Assembly (NCBI GenBank): GCA_025331565.1
Contig: JAFREQ010000062.1
Span: 124,001-188,000 of the forward strand
From: Holacanthus passer
Lineage: Eukaryota; Chordata; Actinopteri; Pomacanthidae
Length of the DNA stretch: 64,000 nucleotides
Direction: 5' to 3'
Below the pieces are notes generated by a model that searched no databases, had not been told where the DNA came from, and saw nothing but the letters and a program-made list of their open reading frames with translations. Both the position numbers and the translations under genes were made by a program. How positions within the stretch are numbered: the stretch's first letter is position 1; every line of letters begins with the position of its first letter. Positions 49,101 to 62,660 of this stretch are shown here, piece by piece.

Positions 49101-52100
49101 CATTGAGAAATGAAGGTGCATTGTGTAAAACAGCACATACAATATTAACCCCACTCTTCTTTCTCTGCTACCGTTAAAAATAAAAGCATGAAGTGTTTGT
49201 GCCGGTGGAAGGACGAGCGCTGCCACTGTCAGCTTCATCACATCACGACGACAGTCTGAGCTTTTCTTCTCAGCAGATGGAAGGAGATTTGAAAAGACAA
49301 AGCAGAAGCCTCCTTCAAACCAAGAACATTCCCTGCACATTCTGAAAGTAGGTGACAACTCGCCTTGTGTGCACCTGTGTCACCTTCCTCAGGTATTGTC
49401 ATGATTTGATGTGAAAAATGAGGAAAAAGGAGCCGTGCAGCTGTTTCCTTACAGGAATCCTCTGGTAACTCTAACTGTGTCTCTCTGTACCAGGAGGTGT
49501 CTTGTAGCAAAATAATGATCAATGAATTAAGGCTCATTTTACTGTTCCAGTGACTGTGCTGTTCTGTAGCTGTCCGCTAAATATATAAAAATGAAATCAC
49601 AAAATATTTAGTTTCAGAGTTTGGTCAGTATGTGCTGCAGAAATCTGTTGTTCCAGAATCTGTTTCACAATTTGTTTTGTTCACAACCCTTTCTGCTCTC
49701 ATCCACACACATCCACATCTCTAGAAGAAAAGTTTATTTACTAGTAACTTACTAGTTAATTATTTAGTTCATTTGTGATAGTTGATAACAGTTCATTTCA
49801 GGGGGCGACGTGAACGTGAGCTCCAAACTTCATGTCAAAACAACTGAATGATTACGAGATATTTCCTTAAAAACCAAAAATGTCAACTTTGTGGTTCTAG
49901 AGAAAAAGTCCAGGGCCGCCGACGTTTGGAGGCTTCATCCACCGGGGACCATGAACGTCTGCACAGAACTTCGAACAGCTGTCGAGATATTTCAGGACAG
50001 AGCGACACTGTCGTTCAATCCAACATTTCTCAAACTCTTCTTCTCTGCTCTCTTCACAGCTTCCACATCGTACAGAAAGGTCTAAGTTCTCCGCTGGCAT
50101 TGACATAAAGATGGAACCCTGCGGTGTTGGAGAATGGGTTTTTCTATTTAAAGCACGTCAGAAATGATCTTGACAATTACAGGATATAATGATTATGCCT
50201 GTGCCATACTCTGTCATCACAGTTACATGCTGTTATATATTATATTTTGTTGGATCTTGCTGTACATTATGTGCTTTTATAGCAATGAGCTTTCAACCCT
50301 ATTTTTCTTCAACTGTATAATCGGCTTGCGACGAGCTGCATTCATCATCATAATAACATTAATGTACATTGTCCCTGATGAATAAATAAGGTCAAATAAA
50401 TTAAAACCCTACATTATTTGTATAGTTGCATTTCTTGTCTCTGTGATTGTTGCAAATAAAGTTGCATGACATTAACAAAAGGGTGAATAAGGTTTGGTTA
50501 CTGGTGTGTGTTCAGTTGACAGTGGGAGCCTTCGTGACAATGTGTGTGTGAGTGTGTGTGTGTGTGTGTGTGGGGGGGGGTCACTGCAATCTGAGCCCGA
50601 GGACTGCAGTGATTGATGTGTATGGGCATTTACAGTATGCAGTATGCCAAAGGTCAGAGTCCAAACAGAGACACAGAGAATGAATGTGAAGACAGCACAC
50701 GAGCAAAATTAGAAATTCATTTAATCACAGCCTTTGGTGCGCGGCTGCTAATTTTGCCCCCTGCCCGCTCGTCTTTAATCATATCTTTGGATGCTTCATA
50801 ATATTTGCTCTGAGTCACAGGAGACGTTTTTGGCCGAAGTGCTGCAGGTGAAGCCGCCCGTCTTCAGGCCGACTCATCGGGGCCGTCACGTCTCTCTCAC
50901 GGCCGAATGAATGTGCTTCCAGTTCATTACACAGGTTGCTCTTGTTACTCTGCACAGATTGAACGCTCGACACCTGCGACTACTCGACGAGATACTAACA
51001 CAGCACAGAGAGAGCTACGCTGATGACATGATCACTCCGCTGCCTCCAGTGTTCAAGTCTTTCTGTGGCTTCCCAGATGTGTTCATTATGTATCCAAATC
51101 TGAACAATCACATTTTGGTCCAGTTAAGTTTCAGCTTTAAAATGAATTTTTCAAAGCCCTTTAAAAATGTTTTCCCACGTGACCCCCAAGGTCGAGGAAG
51201 GGGAGGGCGTCTGTAACCTGGCTGAGTTTCCATTTGAAAAAAACCCTGAGAACAAACACAGACGGAGTCGCCCTTTAAAGGAAAAAGCAGCTGACATGAC
51301 AACAAATATCTTCATGTTTAAAGCATCAGGAAACTGTCTGCAGTTTTATAAATGCTCAACTTTCTTAAATACAGAGTTTTTCTGGACATTATCTAATTGA
51401 ATTGAAAGAAACGTCAGTTTGATGAGATCAGCATCATTTAGAGTCCTGGTTCATTCACGCTCCTCAGTCATTGGTTCATTCACGAGCTGTCAGCTGACGA
51501 ACATCCAATCATGTACAAATTGGTCATTATAACGTGACCATCTCAAGCCTCCTGCTGCTTGAAGCCTTTTCTGACAAATCTGACTGGACAGACAAATGGT
51601 CGGTTCTTGAAGTGTCTCTGACTGAAGTTCATCAACACATTCCCATGAAAAAGCAAAGCACGCTGCCTATTTGTTTTCATTGTTTTCATCACAGCTCATT
51701 CTGCAAATAAACCACATCATTTGAACGCAACATTTAGATGTATTGCATGTTCACAGCCCCGGACGCCACAGGGGAGCTGCTGCAGCGGCGAGGACACGCT
51801 GGATTATTTTTCACAGACTAAGACGAGTCCAGCCGGGGTCAAAGGTGAGATGTTGGACATGTTTCAGCAGTGACAGGGCGACTTTCATCTCACTTTTTGA
51901 GTGGAAAATGCTGAGTTTGGCGTGTGTCACAGTATCTCTACACGCCGTCTGTCTGTCAGGATTTATGTCACGCATTTTCGCTTTCTCGTCGCTCTTTTTA
52001 AACTGTTGCTTCGAACTTCAACAAGTTCGCTGCCACAACTGATTTGTACTTTTTAACCAAACATGTTGCTGATATCTTTTTCAGAGACAAAGAAAGACCC

Positions 52101-54740
52101 AGCATGACAGCGTGTGTTAGTCCAACAGGTTTGTCCACCAACAAATCTTTTATTTATTTTTATATTTAATTTGATCGCAATAATCTGCCATTTGATGGAA
52201 GCTTTCACGCATCATTAATGATCTTCTTGTGGCAGCGCCTGAAGGATTATTCTCAGACTAATCTGCTAAATTTAACTTATTCAGTTTCTATTCATGTGCT
52301 CGGTATCAAAGAGGAAGCTGCGGTTTGAAAAATGATGAAAGACATTTAGTTTCCTGAAACAGCTCCAAGAGAGAGGGAGAATATCTTCAATTTGTCAGCT
52401 GTCAGGTGTAGTCACATAAATTTAAATGTTAAAATTTCTGTTATTGTGTTTTTATACATGACACAAATGTAGAAAGGTGCATGAATGACACGTCCTCTCA
52501 TACATGTTCAAGCTTCAAAACAAAGCCAGTTTAGATTTGATTTCCTGCACCATGCGCTTTAATAATTCATACTTCCTGATTCATAGGTGGTAATGACCAG
52601 CTATTTTAAGCATCCCCAGCGTGCTCTCTCCCGATTGGCCGAGCGGGTCACAACTGGCAGGAAGTCAGTAACAGAGCAACGGTCCAGCGGGGACCCGCTC
52701 TGGTAAAGCATCTCGTTCTCAGGCCAAGAAGCACAACTTGGCAGCACCGAGAGGAAATTGATCAGATCCAGTGACTTGGGTGCGTAAATGATGGTTTAGG
52801 ACTCGAGCCCGCGGCCGGAGCGTGTGTGTGCTGATACACAACACAAGCGCGTGTGTCGGCCGAGCGAGCTGACGGAGCAGTGGGAGCAGTAGTTGAGGTG
52901 AGATATGGCCCTGAACTCTCCACTGTCCATCCCAGGAGGGCTTTTAGCCTCTTTGCTAAGCATGCAGGCCTGTCTCGGGCTATTTACAGAGGTGACTGAT
53001 GGAGGCTAGTGTAAGGTACACTGCGTCTCTGTAAGAAGACACTGCTGCTCTGACAGGCGGAGGATCGCTGTGGTGAATACACTGTCTGACGGTGGAGCCC
53101 AGGTGCATCGACTGTGGATTGTATGAAGGAGATTAATACACGGAGTCAGAGACACTTTGTAAAACTGCAAATGATCAGTGTTGCTTTTATCCAATAAAAG
53201 CTTCCAGATCATACAAACTCATTTTCTACAGCCAAATGATAAGAAGCACCACTGGAGCAATTTCAGGAAGTGCTTGGCTCAAAGGCCCCTCAGCATCAGC
53301 TCGTTCACTGGCCCCAGTGTGATTTGGAGACACACTGGTCACGAGACTCTTCTCTATTTAAAGTGAGGTATAAATATGATGCACGCACAATATATCCTGG
53401 TCTATAACGAAGCACGACGGCAAATCAGTTCTGTTCAAATGTTCTGTTCAGTCATTATCCCTGATTTATTTTATTTGTGTGTTCATGTTATTCATTAAAC
53501 AATAGCTTGATGTGTTTATTGTGTGTGTGTGACATCAGATTTCAAATATGTCAATACAGGAAGAGATAGAAGAGAAGTTCTAACCAAACAGTATCTGCAT
53601 GAACTGGGCTGACCTGACTGGCATGATGAAGGTTGGGGAACGCATGAATTCAACAAGGTCACACAAAGTGTCGTCCAACCACATCTAAAGAGAGAAGAGC
53701 AGCAGTCTCTCATCTCGTGGTGTTGCACTGATTTACACAAGAAGTGATGGAAGTAATCACGTTAAGAATTAAAAAGAGCACTTGAGAGACAACTTCAAAC
53801 TCAACGACAACAATGTGGGATTGTCTGTTTCAGAGAGTTGTAAAAATTGACACGGGATGGGTTGAAGGGGTTTGAGACGCCGTTCAACAATCGGTCAAGC
53901 ACTTCATTTGAAACATACGTCCTTTAGTCCTGCCTTTACAAACAGCTGCCTGGCTGCTAAATGTTCCCAGGTGGAAATCACAATGTTGATTTTTGTTGTC
54001 AGTATGGTGGTTTAGTACAAAAACACATGCTGCCTTACACCTATGCACCTTTATATTTTAGTCATGTCCAATCATGATTCAATTATTATTAATAATACTG
54101 AAATTTTTCATTTGTTTTCAGACAGATTCTTTAGGTCCACTGGGACAAGACAACCCGATCACAACTTCCTGTCAGTACTTCCCTCCATCTTGTCCCCACA
54201 GTCTCCAACCTGCCTCCTTCAGATCAGCATTTATCCAGCCAAACTTGGCACGATGCCACGAAACCCCTCAACCAAACCTCACCCCATCATTTCCACCTGT
54301 TCTCTTTGCCCTACTCCTCACCTGTCAACAGCCGCAAACCCACTCAACCCTAAGGTGCGAAAGCCACAACGGTATCCAGGAATCCCCGACTGGAGCCAAA
54401 TCCTCCATGTGAAACCCTTACCTTCCTTCCCCTCTTCCCACCGTGACCCTTCCCCCACATGGGCCACAGATCCATCCACTGTCATGCTTTGGCGGAGACC
54501 CACCTCCAAAGCCAGCTCCTCTATCTGAAACTGCTTCATGGCACTGCGGTTCCCATCCACATTTTTGTGGTAGTAGATCACCATCACGTCGTACTTCTTC
54601 ATGATGGACTTGTAGTTCTTGGCGTTGAGGTCATGGACGCGATCTCTGCCGTCGTACTCGGGGATCTCCAAGCCCTTCTCCCCCCAGGACAGGGTCCCCA
54701 AAGATAGAAAGACCCCCAAAAACACCCAGCCCCACTTCAT
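36593..54740 (-). CDS. casq1: Calsequestrin (casq1-like), 11 exons, complete
   Basis: Sarcoplasmic-reticulum Ca2+-storage protein, 459 residues predicted. Exons on the - strand: 54740-54504, 40051-39958, 38937-38837, 38519-38408, 38311-38238, 38126-37996, 37812-37767, 37617-37563, 37453-37353, 37245-37171, 36946-36593. All have GT-AG borders and matching phases, and the total is a multiple of three. A signal peptide (MKWGWVFLGVFLSLGTLSWG) precedes the EYDGRDRV start of the first thioredoxin-like domain. Later landmarks are IEYDGELASD, HIVAFAEE, WIDPDNFP, VPYWEKTF, PQIGVV and DSVWMEM. The SVWMEMDD wording favours CASQ1 over CASQ2; which fish copy is unknown. The C-terminus is 82 consecutive Asp, one Glu, then TAA. 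From memory, mammalian calsequestrins are about 396-399 residues with much shorter acidic tails, so this tail is greatly expanded. Intron 1 is 14.45 kb. Confidence 0.93.
36599..36844. repeat. Trinucleotide (TCA/TCG)n repeat encoding the calsequestrin poly-Asp tail
   Basis: 246 bases, every codon GAT or GAC on the - strand. GAC codons cluster mainly toward the stop-codon side, with a few inside; the centre is nearly pure GAT. Confidence 0.95.
40059..40154. repeat. (GA)n microsatellite forming the polypyrimidine tract of the casq exon 2 acceptor
   Basis: About 95 bases of GA with a few interruptions. On the - strand it is a (CT)n tract that ends a few bases before the TGTGTCCAG acceptor at 40052. 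Confidence 0.9.
41014..41345. repeat. Diverged copy of the 12937-13365 repeat family
   Basis: Phrases such as aaatagtcccgcacataa and tagcttcatattgaaaggac followed by gtggtatcgat match, from memory, the common fish element whose other copies lie downstream of genes B and D. Confidence 0.4.
50545..50580. repeat. (TG)n followed by a poly-G run
   Basis: Simple repeat with alternating TG and then ten G within intron 1 of casq. Confidence 0.9.
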
Positions 54741-54960
54741 GGCTATCGTCACCTGGTGGCCGCAAGAACGCCTCTTCTCAGAGCCTTAACTGTTGGGGTG
54801 AAGAGGAATAAATACACTCTAGAGGTTTAACGTTGTCCCTAACGCAAGTTGGTGTCAAACAGGGAGAGTTAGGAACAAAGTCTGCTTCCTTTCCCCACCG
54901 GCAAGAGAAGAGCAGGTCTGACAGTGACACCCTCCCTTTAAAAAAGACATACACGTGGTT
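54741..54960 (-). promoter_or_regulatory. Candidate calsequestrin core promoter
   Basis: On the - strand TGTATTTATT (TATA-like, about 54806-54815) lies about 70 bases upstream of the start codon, giving a short 5' UTR. A CACGTG E-box is at about 54952-54957. E-boxes are usual in muscle promoters, but a single one proves little. Confidence 0.4.
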
Positions 54961-56327
54961 TTGCTGACGCCACTGGCTGAAGAAAGAGGGAGGGTCTTTT
55001 TTTGGGGGGGGGGCAAATCGATCTGTGAGTAAGCGAGACACTGATCCTACTCATCCACGAGCAGTGAACAAGCCACACGGGCTGCCAAAAAAGTAGGACT
55101 TACAGTGAGGGGGGTGGAGGTGGGTGGTAACACCGGAGGAGCCGTGCTTAGGTCACACCTGTTTGCAGCTATGAAAAGGGACAGCGGCTTGTGTTGGGTG
55201 TTTGGAGAGCTGCAGATACCAGCTCAGTGTCTTGGAGGACTGAAGCTATGGACGGATGTACGACGAGAGCTTGAGGAAAGAAGAGCTCCAAGATGCCATT
55301 CCCATATTAAGTTTGGCAGAGGAGCCGGACTCTCGCTAAAAATAAGGCCTCTGCGGGACAACGCCGCCGTCAAGATGGCGTCCACACCGAGGGTCAGAGG
55401 GTAGATGTGCTCTGTGGGCACAGATGGACGGAATGAAATGGAGACATGGAGTCATGCACACACTTGTTTGTGCATCTAAAGCGAATTCAAGCATGATGTC
55501 GATGTTGCTGAAGTGAAATGAACATTACTTCACTTTAATTGCTGATTTTCCAGCCACAATATTATTTTTTTGTAAAGTTAGAAATCAGTGCAAAACTTAA
55601 TTAAAATTGCTTTTCTTGTAGCTTTTGAGTGACAAAAAATTTTTTGTAAAAATATCAATATCTAATTGCATTCACTTGATAAAAATACTGTTTTGCTCTT
55701 TGTACTAAACTTCCTTCACAATAAAATCATTGATGAACTTGAAGGTGCCCTGTGGAGTTCCTCGTAACCAAACAAGAAGCCACATGTGAAAACACAGCGC
55801 CACTTTAATTCTTATTCAAAACAGTAGTGATCCACTTCCTGAAGTTAAGAGTTGTGTCATGGAGACGGTTCAGCTGTCATCACATTGCACGGAAGCAAAG
55901 GATGGAAAATATTAAGAAAATTAAGCCGGTGGAATCCCTCAGGTCAGATTCAAATTTTTATGTGCAGTTTTTTTTTCTTCATAATTCTGTTTCACACTTT
56001 ATGATTAATCCTGTCAACGTTGCCTCTATAACTAAAACCAGCGGCTCAGTACAAAAAGCTTGGTGACGGAACACACTGTGTTTTTGTGGATGGAGGCTGT
56101 GATGTGGAAAAGCTGACGCACCTCTGTCATGTATGTCATATTCCTGCACACGCGTCAGACATGTAGAGAATATTTTGGAAGAAATGATCCGAGTGGAGAA
56201 AAGAGACGGAGCGAGAGAGAAAAGAGAGAGTCTGAGATCATGTCAGCGATTATTTTACAATGAGGACGAGGAGAGGAGGGCTATTAATAACACTGTGTAA
56301 TATGATCGTCCCTCTCCCCCTGTGTGG

Positions 56328-56356
56328 GGTGTGTGTGTGTGTGTGTGTGTGTGTGT
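56328..56356. repeat. (GT)n microsatellite
   Basis: Uninterrupted GT dinucleotides. Confidence 0.9.
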
Positions 56357-56969
56357 TTAGATGCCAGCTCTGGGAGGGTCTCTGCCTCACAGAGCATCAT
56401 GAGTGTGAGCTTTCAGATATGAAAATCTTTCTCGTCTTTGTAAAGTTCTGGGATTGAATTGAGTATTGAAGTGTTGATATTTAGCTTAACGTTGCGTCAC
56501 AGTTTATTAAATGGTCCTGTTTGTTCACATTAAAGAGGAGCTGCAGCTCTTTAGCATTGAGCTTCCATACACTCGGGGGTCACACACATGAAATTGAGAA
56601 ATGGAATTTCATTCAGTGTTTTATCCTGGAAAGCGAAGATAAAGCATCCAGTCTGGATGATGCACCTCCATGCTCATCTGTGATTGACATTTTGCAATAT
56701 GACTCGGTGCTTTGCTGCAGAACGATAAAGCTGCCTCCTTCTTTTAATCACCCTCTGTATTTTCAGTTTGCTCATCTATGTGATGCATGAGCCACATCCC
56801 AACCTGTTGCACCTCTGAGGTAAACAGCGCCCCCCTCTGGCAGTTGCACCAATAAACCTCATTACAAGTCCATCTTCTCCCTCTCAACCCTCCTTTGCCC
56901 TCTTTTAAAAATGACTCAAGCCGGATGAGTAATAACAAGCATCTGTAAGGCCTGTGTCGAGTCATTAGG

Positions 56970-56970
<1 letters not shown>

Positions 56971-57010
<40 letters not shown>
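56971..57010. repeat. (TG)n microsatellite
   Basis: About 20 uninterrupted TG units. Confidence 0.9.
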
Positions 57011-57014
<4 letters not shown>

Positions 57015-59604
57015 TGCTACGGCGACTGCAAGGTTGGCTCAAACAGTTCGCTTCAACAGATGAGAAAGCACAAACACACACTGCTGCCAATATGTCTCAT
57101 GTTGAGGATTTAATGAGGTGAAATTGCAAATTCAATTGAATAAAGTCCCAATTAATGCAGATTCATTTTTTTGGCCTTTGTTTTGTAAAACAGCTCTTGA
57201 AATTCATCATGCAGATATTAAAAAATGCAAATATGTCATTAAGAAAATGAACAATTCAAGCAGGCTGGTGTTTACAACACTTTCAGACCAGGCTTTAAAC
57301 CTGATAATCCTCAGACCTCAGTCCATCAGCTAAGAGGTTCGTGATGACCCAGCCGGTTCTGGCTGGAGCCCGGGACCCGCAGCGAGGCTCCGCAGGGCGA
57401 TGAAAGGCCTGCGTGTTGGACGTCACCTCCTCCGCCATGGCAGAGGGTGAGAACGTGACACGTCTGAGTCGGGGCGCTAATGAGATCTAAAGGCTCTGTC
57501 GCGGGGAGACGGAGTCGGCAAGAGGTGGGGAAGATGTGATGGGAACAGAGAACATTAGGTGAGAGAGCGAGGGATGGTGAAGAGAGGGAGAGTCACGAAG
57601 AGGAGAGGAAATGAAGGAACACAGGATGAAGGTGGGGAGAGAAATTAAATAAGGGAACAGGAAAATATGCCTGTGTGACTAATAACTAGGCAGTAATTAA
57701 TGAGTGTAATGAGTAATGAGGCTGGAGAGGATGAGGCCGAGCTCTGAGTCTCATCACATTGGTGTAAAATGACCTCACATGTACGTTTGAGACACGTTTC
57801 AATGCAAATGTTCAAAAACAGAGGTTAAAATGAATCTGCTCTCATTTTGAAGATGGTTATAATCAGAAAAACACGACATCTGTTTTTTCCTCGTTTTCCT
57901 GAGGTTTAAAATACAGTGTTTAGTTGTGGCACAAAATATTTCAAAAAACAAGAAAGAGCATGAAAGCTGAGGTTTCAGGAGGCAGAAATATCATGAGTTT
58001 TTACTTTATTCATTAAAACCTTCTCTATCTACGAACATGCAAATGCACCAGAAGCACTGCAGAGACCATGCAAGTAGCCATACGACACCAAAACCTGATG
58101 CACGCCGCTGAGACGTGCTTGTTGCCGTTATTTGTGACTCATCAAGTTATTGAGCTCAACTCTCTGTAGGTGGTGTTTTTAAGCTAAATTGGCCAAAATT
58201 GCCATATTTTTCTCTTTAACGTCTTAAACCTCATGGAGTGAGTCACGCCGAGCTCGTGCTCTGCAGCCAAATAATGTTCAAAGCCAGAGAACTTTATTTT
58301 ATCTTCTATTAGAGATACTACATTTCCAAAAACTGCCAAATAATATGCAGAATTTTGGAGCATATGTTTAAAATGACTTACAGTGCACAGAGCTATATTT
58401 CAGTTTGATGGAAAGGTGATGGAGTCTGGTTTGAATATTCCATCTGTGCAGACTCAATAATATGTCAATTTTAAATAAATCAAACTGGATTTCAGCGTTA
58501 AGGCTCTTCTGCATCGTTCAGCCATGTCGGCGCTGCTCCGTGCTTCATGCTGACACACGATCCTGCAGGCGATCAGAGCCTCGCAGTGGGCGTGCACACG
58601 CACACATCGACCTGTTGCAATCATGTTTTCCTTTCTCCTCTGAGTCACATGCACCTGACCCCATTTGAGATTTTACATGTTTAATAAAAGATTTGTTTCA
58701 AACTTGAATCATCTGCCAAATCAGACCAGAGTCACAACCCCACACACGCATCGCCACCTCCCACCAGGACCGGTCTGGCCTCGACGCCCGTCCCACACCC
58801 ACGGTCCGTATGCTGGCATAAATGTTGCTAAGCGTCTACACGCACCACCAACGGCCTCTCACACACCAACACGCCTGAAAATCACAGAAAAAAACATGCA
58901 TGTAAAAGCAGATTGTGCAAAAGAAGATTAAAAGGGTGCACGACCTAAATGTTCCGATGCACAGATGCACATGCAAACGCGTCTCGCTGGGTCGCCGCTC
59001 GGTGTGAAACGCAGGCCGGCCTCTCAGCTCTGGTGTCCAAGCAACTAGAGAGATCAGAAAATCCTCACACACATGCACACAGAACAGCGAGGACAGACAC
59101 ACAGATTCTTTGACGCTCAATTTTATATTATTAGCCGTCGAGGCCCTGACATTTCCAGAAGAATGAGGAGAGGGCGTGTGCAGCGGCTGTGAACGAGCCA
59201 CATTTTCTACAGTTCAGAAGTCCCGGTCTTTGAGGTGAGACGCTCTGAATGTCTGTCAGACTTCAGCGTCTCTCAGGACGGCGCTCAGCCTTCGCCGCGG
59301 TGTCCAACAAGACTGGAGGCTTGAATTTAGCTCGGCACAGACGGAGCCGACACAAGGAAACACGATACTGAGGAGTTAAGAGCTTTTTCTTTGAAGCAAC
59401 TTGGTGGAGCTTTAGAACAAGTTTCAGCTCAGTGTTTCTCGTTGTGGAGCGTTTCAGAGCTAAAAGAACGTGAAGATCAGAAACGTGTTGTGATCATGAT
59501 AATGTTGCATGTAAATAAGCAACTTTCTATTGAATCATCACGTCAACCTGAAATCTCAATGTTGTGCACTTGTTTTTATTCATCTACATAAAAACAAGTT
59601 TGTC

Positions 59605-59652
59605 TTTGAATCTGCTTTGTTTGTTTGTTTTGTTTTGTTTGTTTGTTTGTTG
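59605..59652. repeat. TTTG-type repeat
   Basis: Tandem tttg/ttttg units. Confidence 0.8.
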
Positions 59653-61194
59653 ACACATTATTGTGATGTAAATATTTCACCTCCATTCACATGTTTTATT
59701 GACCTCTTTTACTTTTGAAGAAAAGTCTGTTTTTGCGTTACAACCTCAAATTTAACAACTGATTCTCAGATATTTTGACCCACTTGTGGAAGAGTTTGGC
59801 TTTAAATGGCCTAAAGCTGTGGAATCATTTAAAACCGGTCAGATAAACTTTAAGACATGTCTGACACATTCTTCCCAATTGTTTTACTTTAAAAAATAAT
59901 TTTTTTCTATGTCTTTTTTCACTTTGTATTTTTAGTGCTTGATTGCTGGTTTATGAAAAATAATTTAAATATATATATATAAATAAGAAAAGAGAAAAAA
60001 GACAGAAGTGGTCTTTTTGCTGAGATAAGGAGCAGCGGGGCGTCGTGTTCGCTTGTGTTGACACAGTGGGTTTTTTTACTGCTGCCTCGGTGCCAACGTT
60101 TCCAACTGCTTCAGGCTGCGCGCTTGGTTTCCTACCACTTTATTTTTCTCACCCATAATGCACTGGAGAGAATCCCCCAGTCACACATCACCCACGGGGG
60201 ACGGCATTCGCATCCAGCTCGACTGTTTGGCGAGCGAGTGAATTAAATAGTGAACGTGGTGAAATGTAAAGACGCCCCGTCAGGATCACTTTGAGGCCTC
60301 TGCTGCTCATTTTCTGAACATTTTCGGGCGTCTGTCGCTGCAGCAGGAGTAAATTTCTGTCTCCGGCGTCTACGCTCACGCCAGCACTGTGAGACCATTT
60401 AGTCTCTGTCAAGAAATGTCAATATGAAGAGACTCTTTGACGGTTGGCTGATGACTGGAGGATGAGATGTTGCTTAGTAACTGAAACCCTGACAGACTGG
60501 CTGACGGAGCCTCAGACCGAACAGTTGGCGAGTGTGGGATGGGTATATGTGCTGTAGTAAGTGTGTGTGAGCTCCGTCAATCCGTGAACCAGGGATGTGA
60601 AGAGACAGCGAGGGATAATGCAAATGTTCGAGGCGGGGTCAGAGGGGCTTAGCCTGTTTTCCATCGGGATGCTTAGAATCAAGGAGCCGGAGCAGATGGT
60701 CGTTCAATCAGACTCTTTCACCTCCTTTTAGAACAAATGTGTTTGAACATGGTAAGATGACATTGATGGCATGTGAAAATTGGGGAAACATGAATTGTGA
60801 CATTGTCTGAATTAAAATTTTTTTTTTAAAAAGAAAGAAAACAAACATTGTTATTGATAAATGCAGGATTTACAGAATCGTCCAACGTCAGCATCTGGTG
60901 CAGGAGTCGGACTCTCACATCTGGTAAACCCTAAAGCAACAAATCAACCTCTCCTCGCATCTTTTAAGGTAGTATTTTAAGATTATTTTGGTCTAAACAA
61001 ACACTCAAATTAGTGACCCGCCTAAGCTGTTTTCCCACATTTCACCAACTGCATGCTGGGATGAGTTCCAGCCTGACGAGAAGCACCAAGCTGTCGGAGA
61101 AACTGCTGTTCCTCAGTCCTCCAAATAAAACATGTCGCAAACAAATCACGGTTGAAAATAAAGCTTTCTGTATGATGTGACAGTGTTATGATTA

Positions 61195-61262
61195 AGATTT
61201 GGTTCAGGCACAAAAACGACTGTTATGTTTAGAGAAATATCAAGATTTGGGTTAAGACAGGT
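61195..61262 (+). repeat. Dispersed repeat ('aggcacaaaaac' family), second copy
   Basis: Shares aggcacaaaaac, gtttagagaaa and tttgggttaa with 31845-31930. Confidence 0.5.
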
Positions 61263-62589
61263 GCGATCAAGGTTGAGGAACAATCGTAGCCGTGCGTCAA
61301 AACAACCAGCGTTGGTTAGTGGGAGGAAACTCTCGTATTAAAGTCTGATGTGTTGTTGAGTCGTGAACTTGGCTGCTTCGTAATATCATCATCCGACTTT
61401 CTCCTATTCCTCCATCATAATATTAAAAATATGCACTGAAACAACGGATGGATTCTTCTTGATCAAGACAATTTCATTTCACTTGATCTCTTCTGTGTTT
61501 GGGCTTCATTATCCTCACAACCCAGATCAGGAATTAGTAAATGAAAATGCTTTCAAAATGCACTCTGCAACTTGTTTTTGCAAGATTCTTTAGTTTCACT
61601 CAGTTTTCCTAGATCATTTTTTGATTCTAAATCCCCTCAAACCATGCACAGCCTGCCGAGCCGACGCCACCGAAACAGTCATGTGCTTCATGTTGAAAAA
61701 GACTTTTCAAGCCTTTCGTCTTTTCATAAATGCACGTCATCTTTCTGACTGCGACCCTTTTTCAACTCAGCCTCAAAACACTGCAGCCATTTTGTGATTA
61801 ACGAGCTGTAATCAATAGCTCTGCAGGTTTCTGAGCAACACCTAATGTGACAAGCCTTTTAGGCCCTAATTGCAAATTGTAATGGTGCCCTGGCTAACAG
61901 GCCTTGTGGGGACGGTGTAATTAAGAACCGGCTGGTAATGGAGGCCAGTTATCATTGAATAGATGTCAAACCCAGACCAGGTCCGATGCAGCTGTGTCTG
62001 ACAGCAGGGAAATGGTGCAGACACAAATCATAAATACGAACATGACTCAGAAAAAATGTTGTGACGAGTGAGAATTCGTCAATTCTGACTTCCATTGTCC
62101 CTCTTTGACCAAATCATGTTTGTCTCTGCAGATTTTCTTAACAGCTGGAGTTCAAACACAAAGACGGAAGAAGGATAAAGACGTCACTTTCCAGCTGGGC
62201 GTGATTGGACGGCAATTTGCCTGATGACAATGATCATCACTTTCATGTTAACAAAATCTCTTGAATAATGTAATTTCATGTGTGTTGAGCCCATTTTACA
62301 TGTACAAAAACTAAAAAAAACTTTATTCAGTCGTTACTCATCCAGACGTCACCGGGACGCAATTAACAAACCACGCTGAGGAGTCACGACCGTCTGACAC
62401 ATTCAGCCGAGGCTGGAGTTTTTCAGGAGAAGGCGAACAAAGCCCTGAATGACTCAAGTCATCCCGAGGAGATCTGGATCCTAACTCGTGATGATCATAT
62501 TTATCTTATCAGGCTTGGTCACAAAGTGCAGCTGCAGTTCACTGTCACTGAAAAACCTGCTCTATGTTTGACTGCAGTCGTAGATTAAA

Positions 62590-62660
62590 GCTGCACTCAT
62601 TGATTTTTTTCTTTTGCCACTTGGGGGCAGCACAACAAGACGTTAACACAACACTGACAT
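62590..62660. repeat. Probable dispersed repeat fragment
   Basis: Has attaaagctgcact followed by ttgccacttgggggcagcac, wording I recall from a common fish repeat. Only one copy is in this window. Confidence 0.3.

Larger units (their letters stand above)
40155..54503 (-). other. Intron 1 of calsequestrin: long, no nested gene seen
   Basis: Over 14 kb between the signal-peptide exon and exon 2. I found no convincing nested coding exon on either strand. It holds a repeat at 41014-41345, AT-rich and ATT-repeat tracts (42140-42200, 42455-42485), an ATGA repeat (47700-47725), a TG/G tract (50545-50580), and GC-richer blocks near 43380-43660, 48110-48260 and 50690-50830 that could be regulatory. 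The claim that nothing is coded here is by eye. Confidence 0.5.

Noticed and set aside
54043..54528. 161-codon + strand frame near 54.1-54.5 kb
   Set aside because: Its end is antisense to calsequestrin exon 1 and the rest is intron 1; the low-complexity Pro/Ser/Thr content fits chance.
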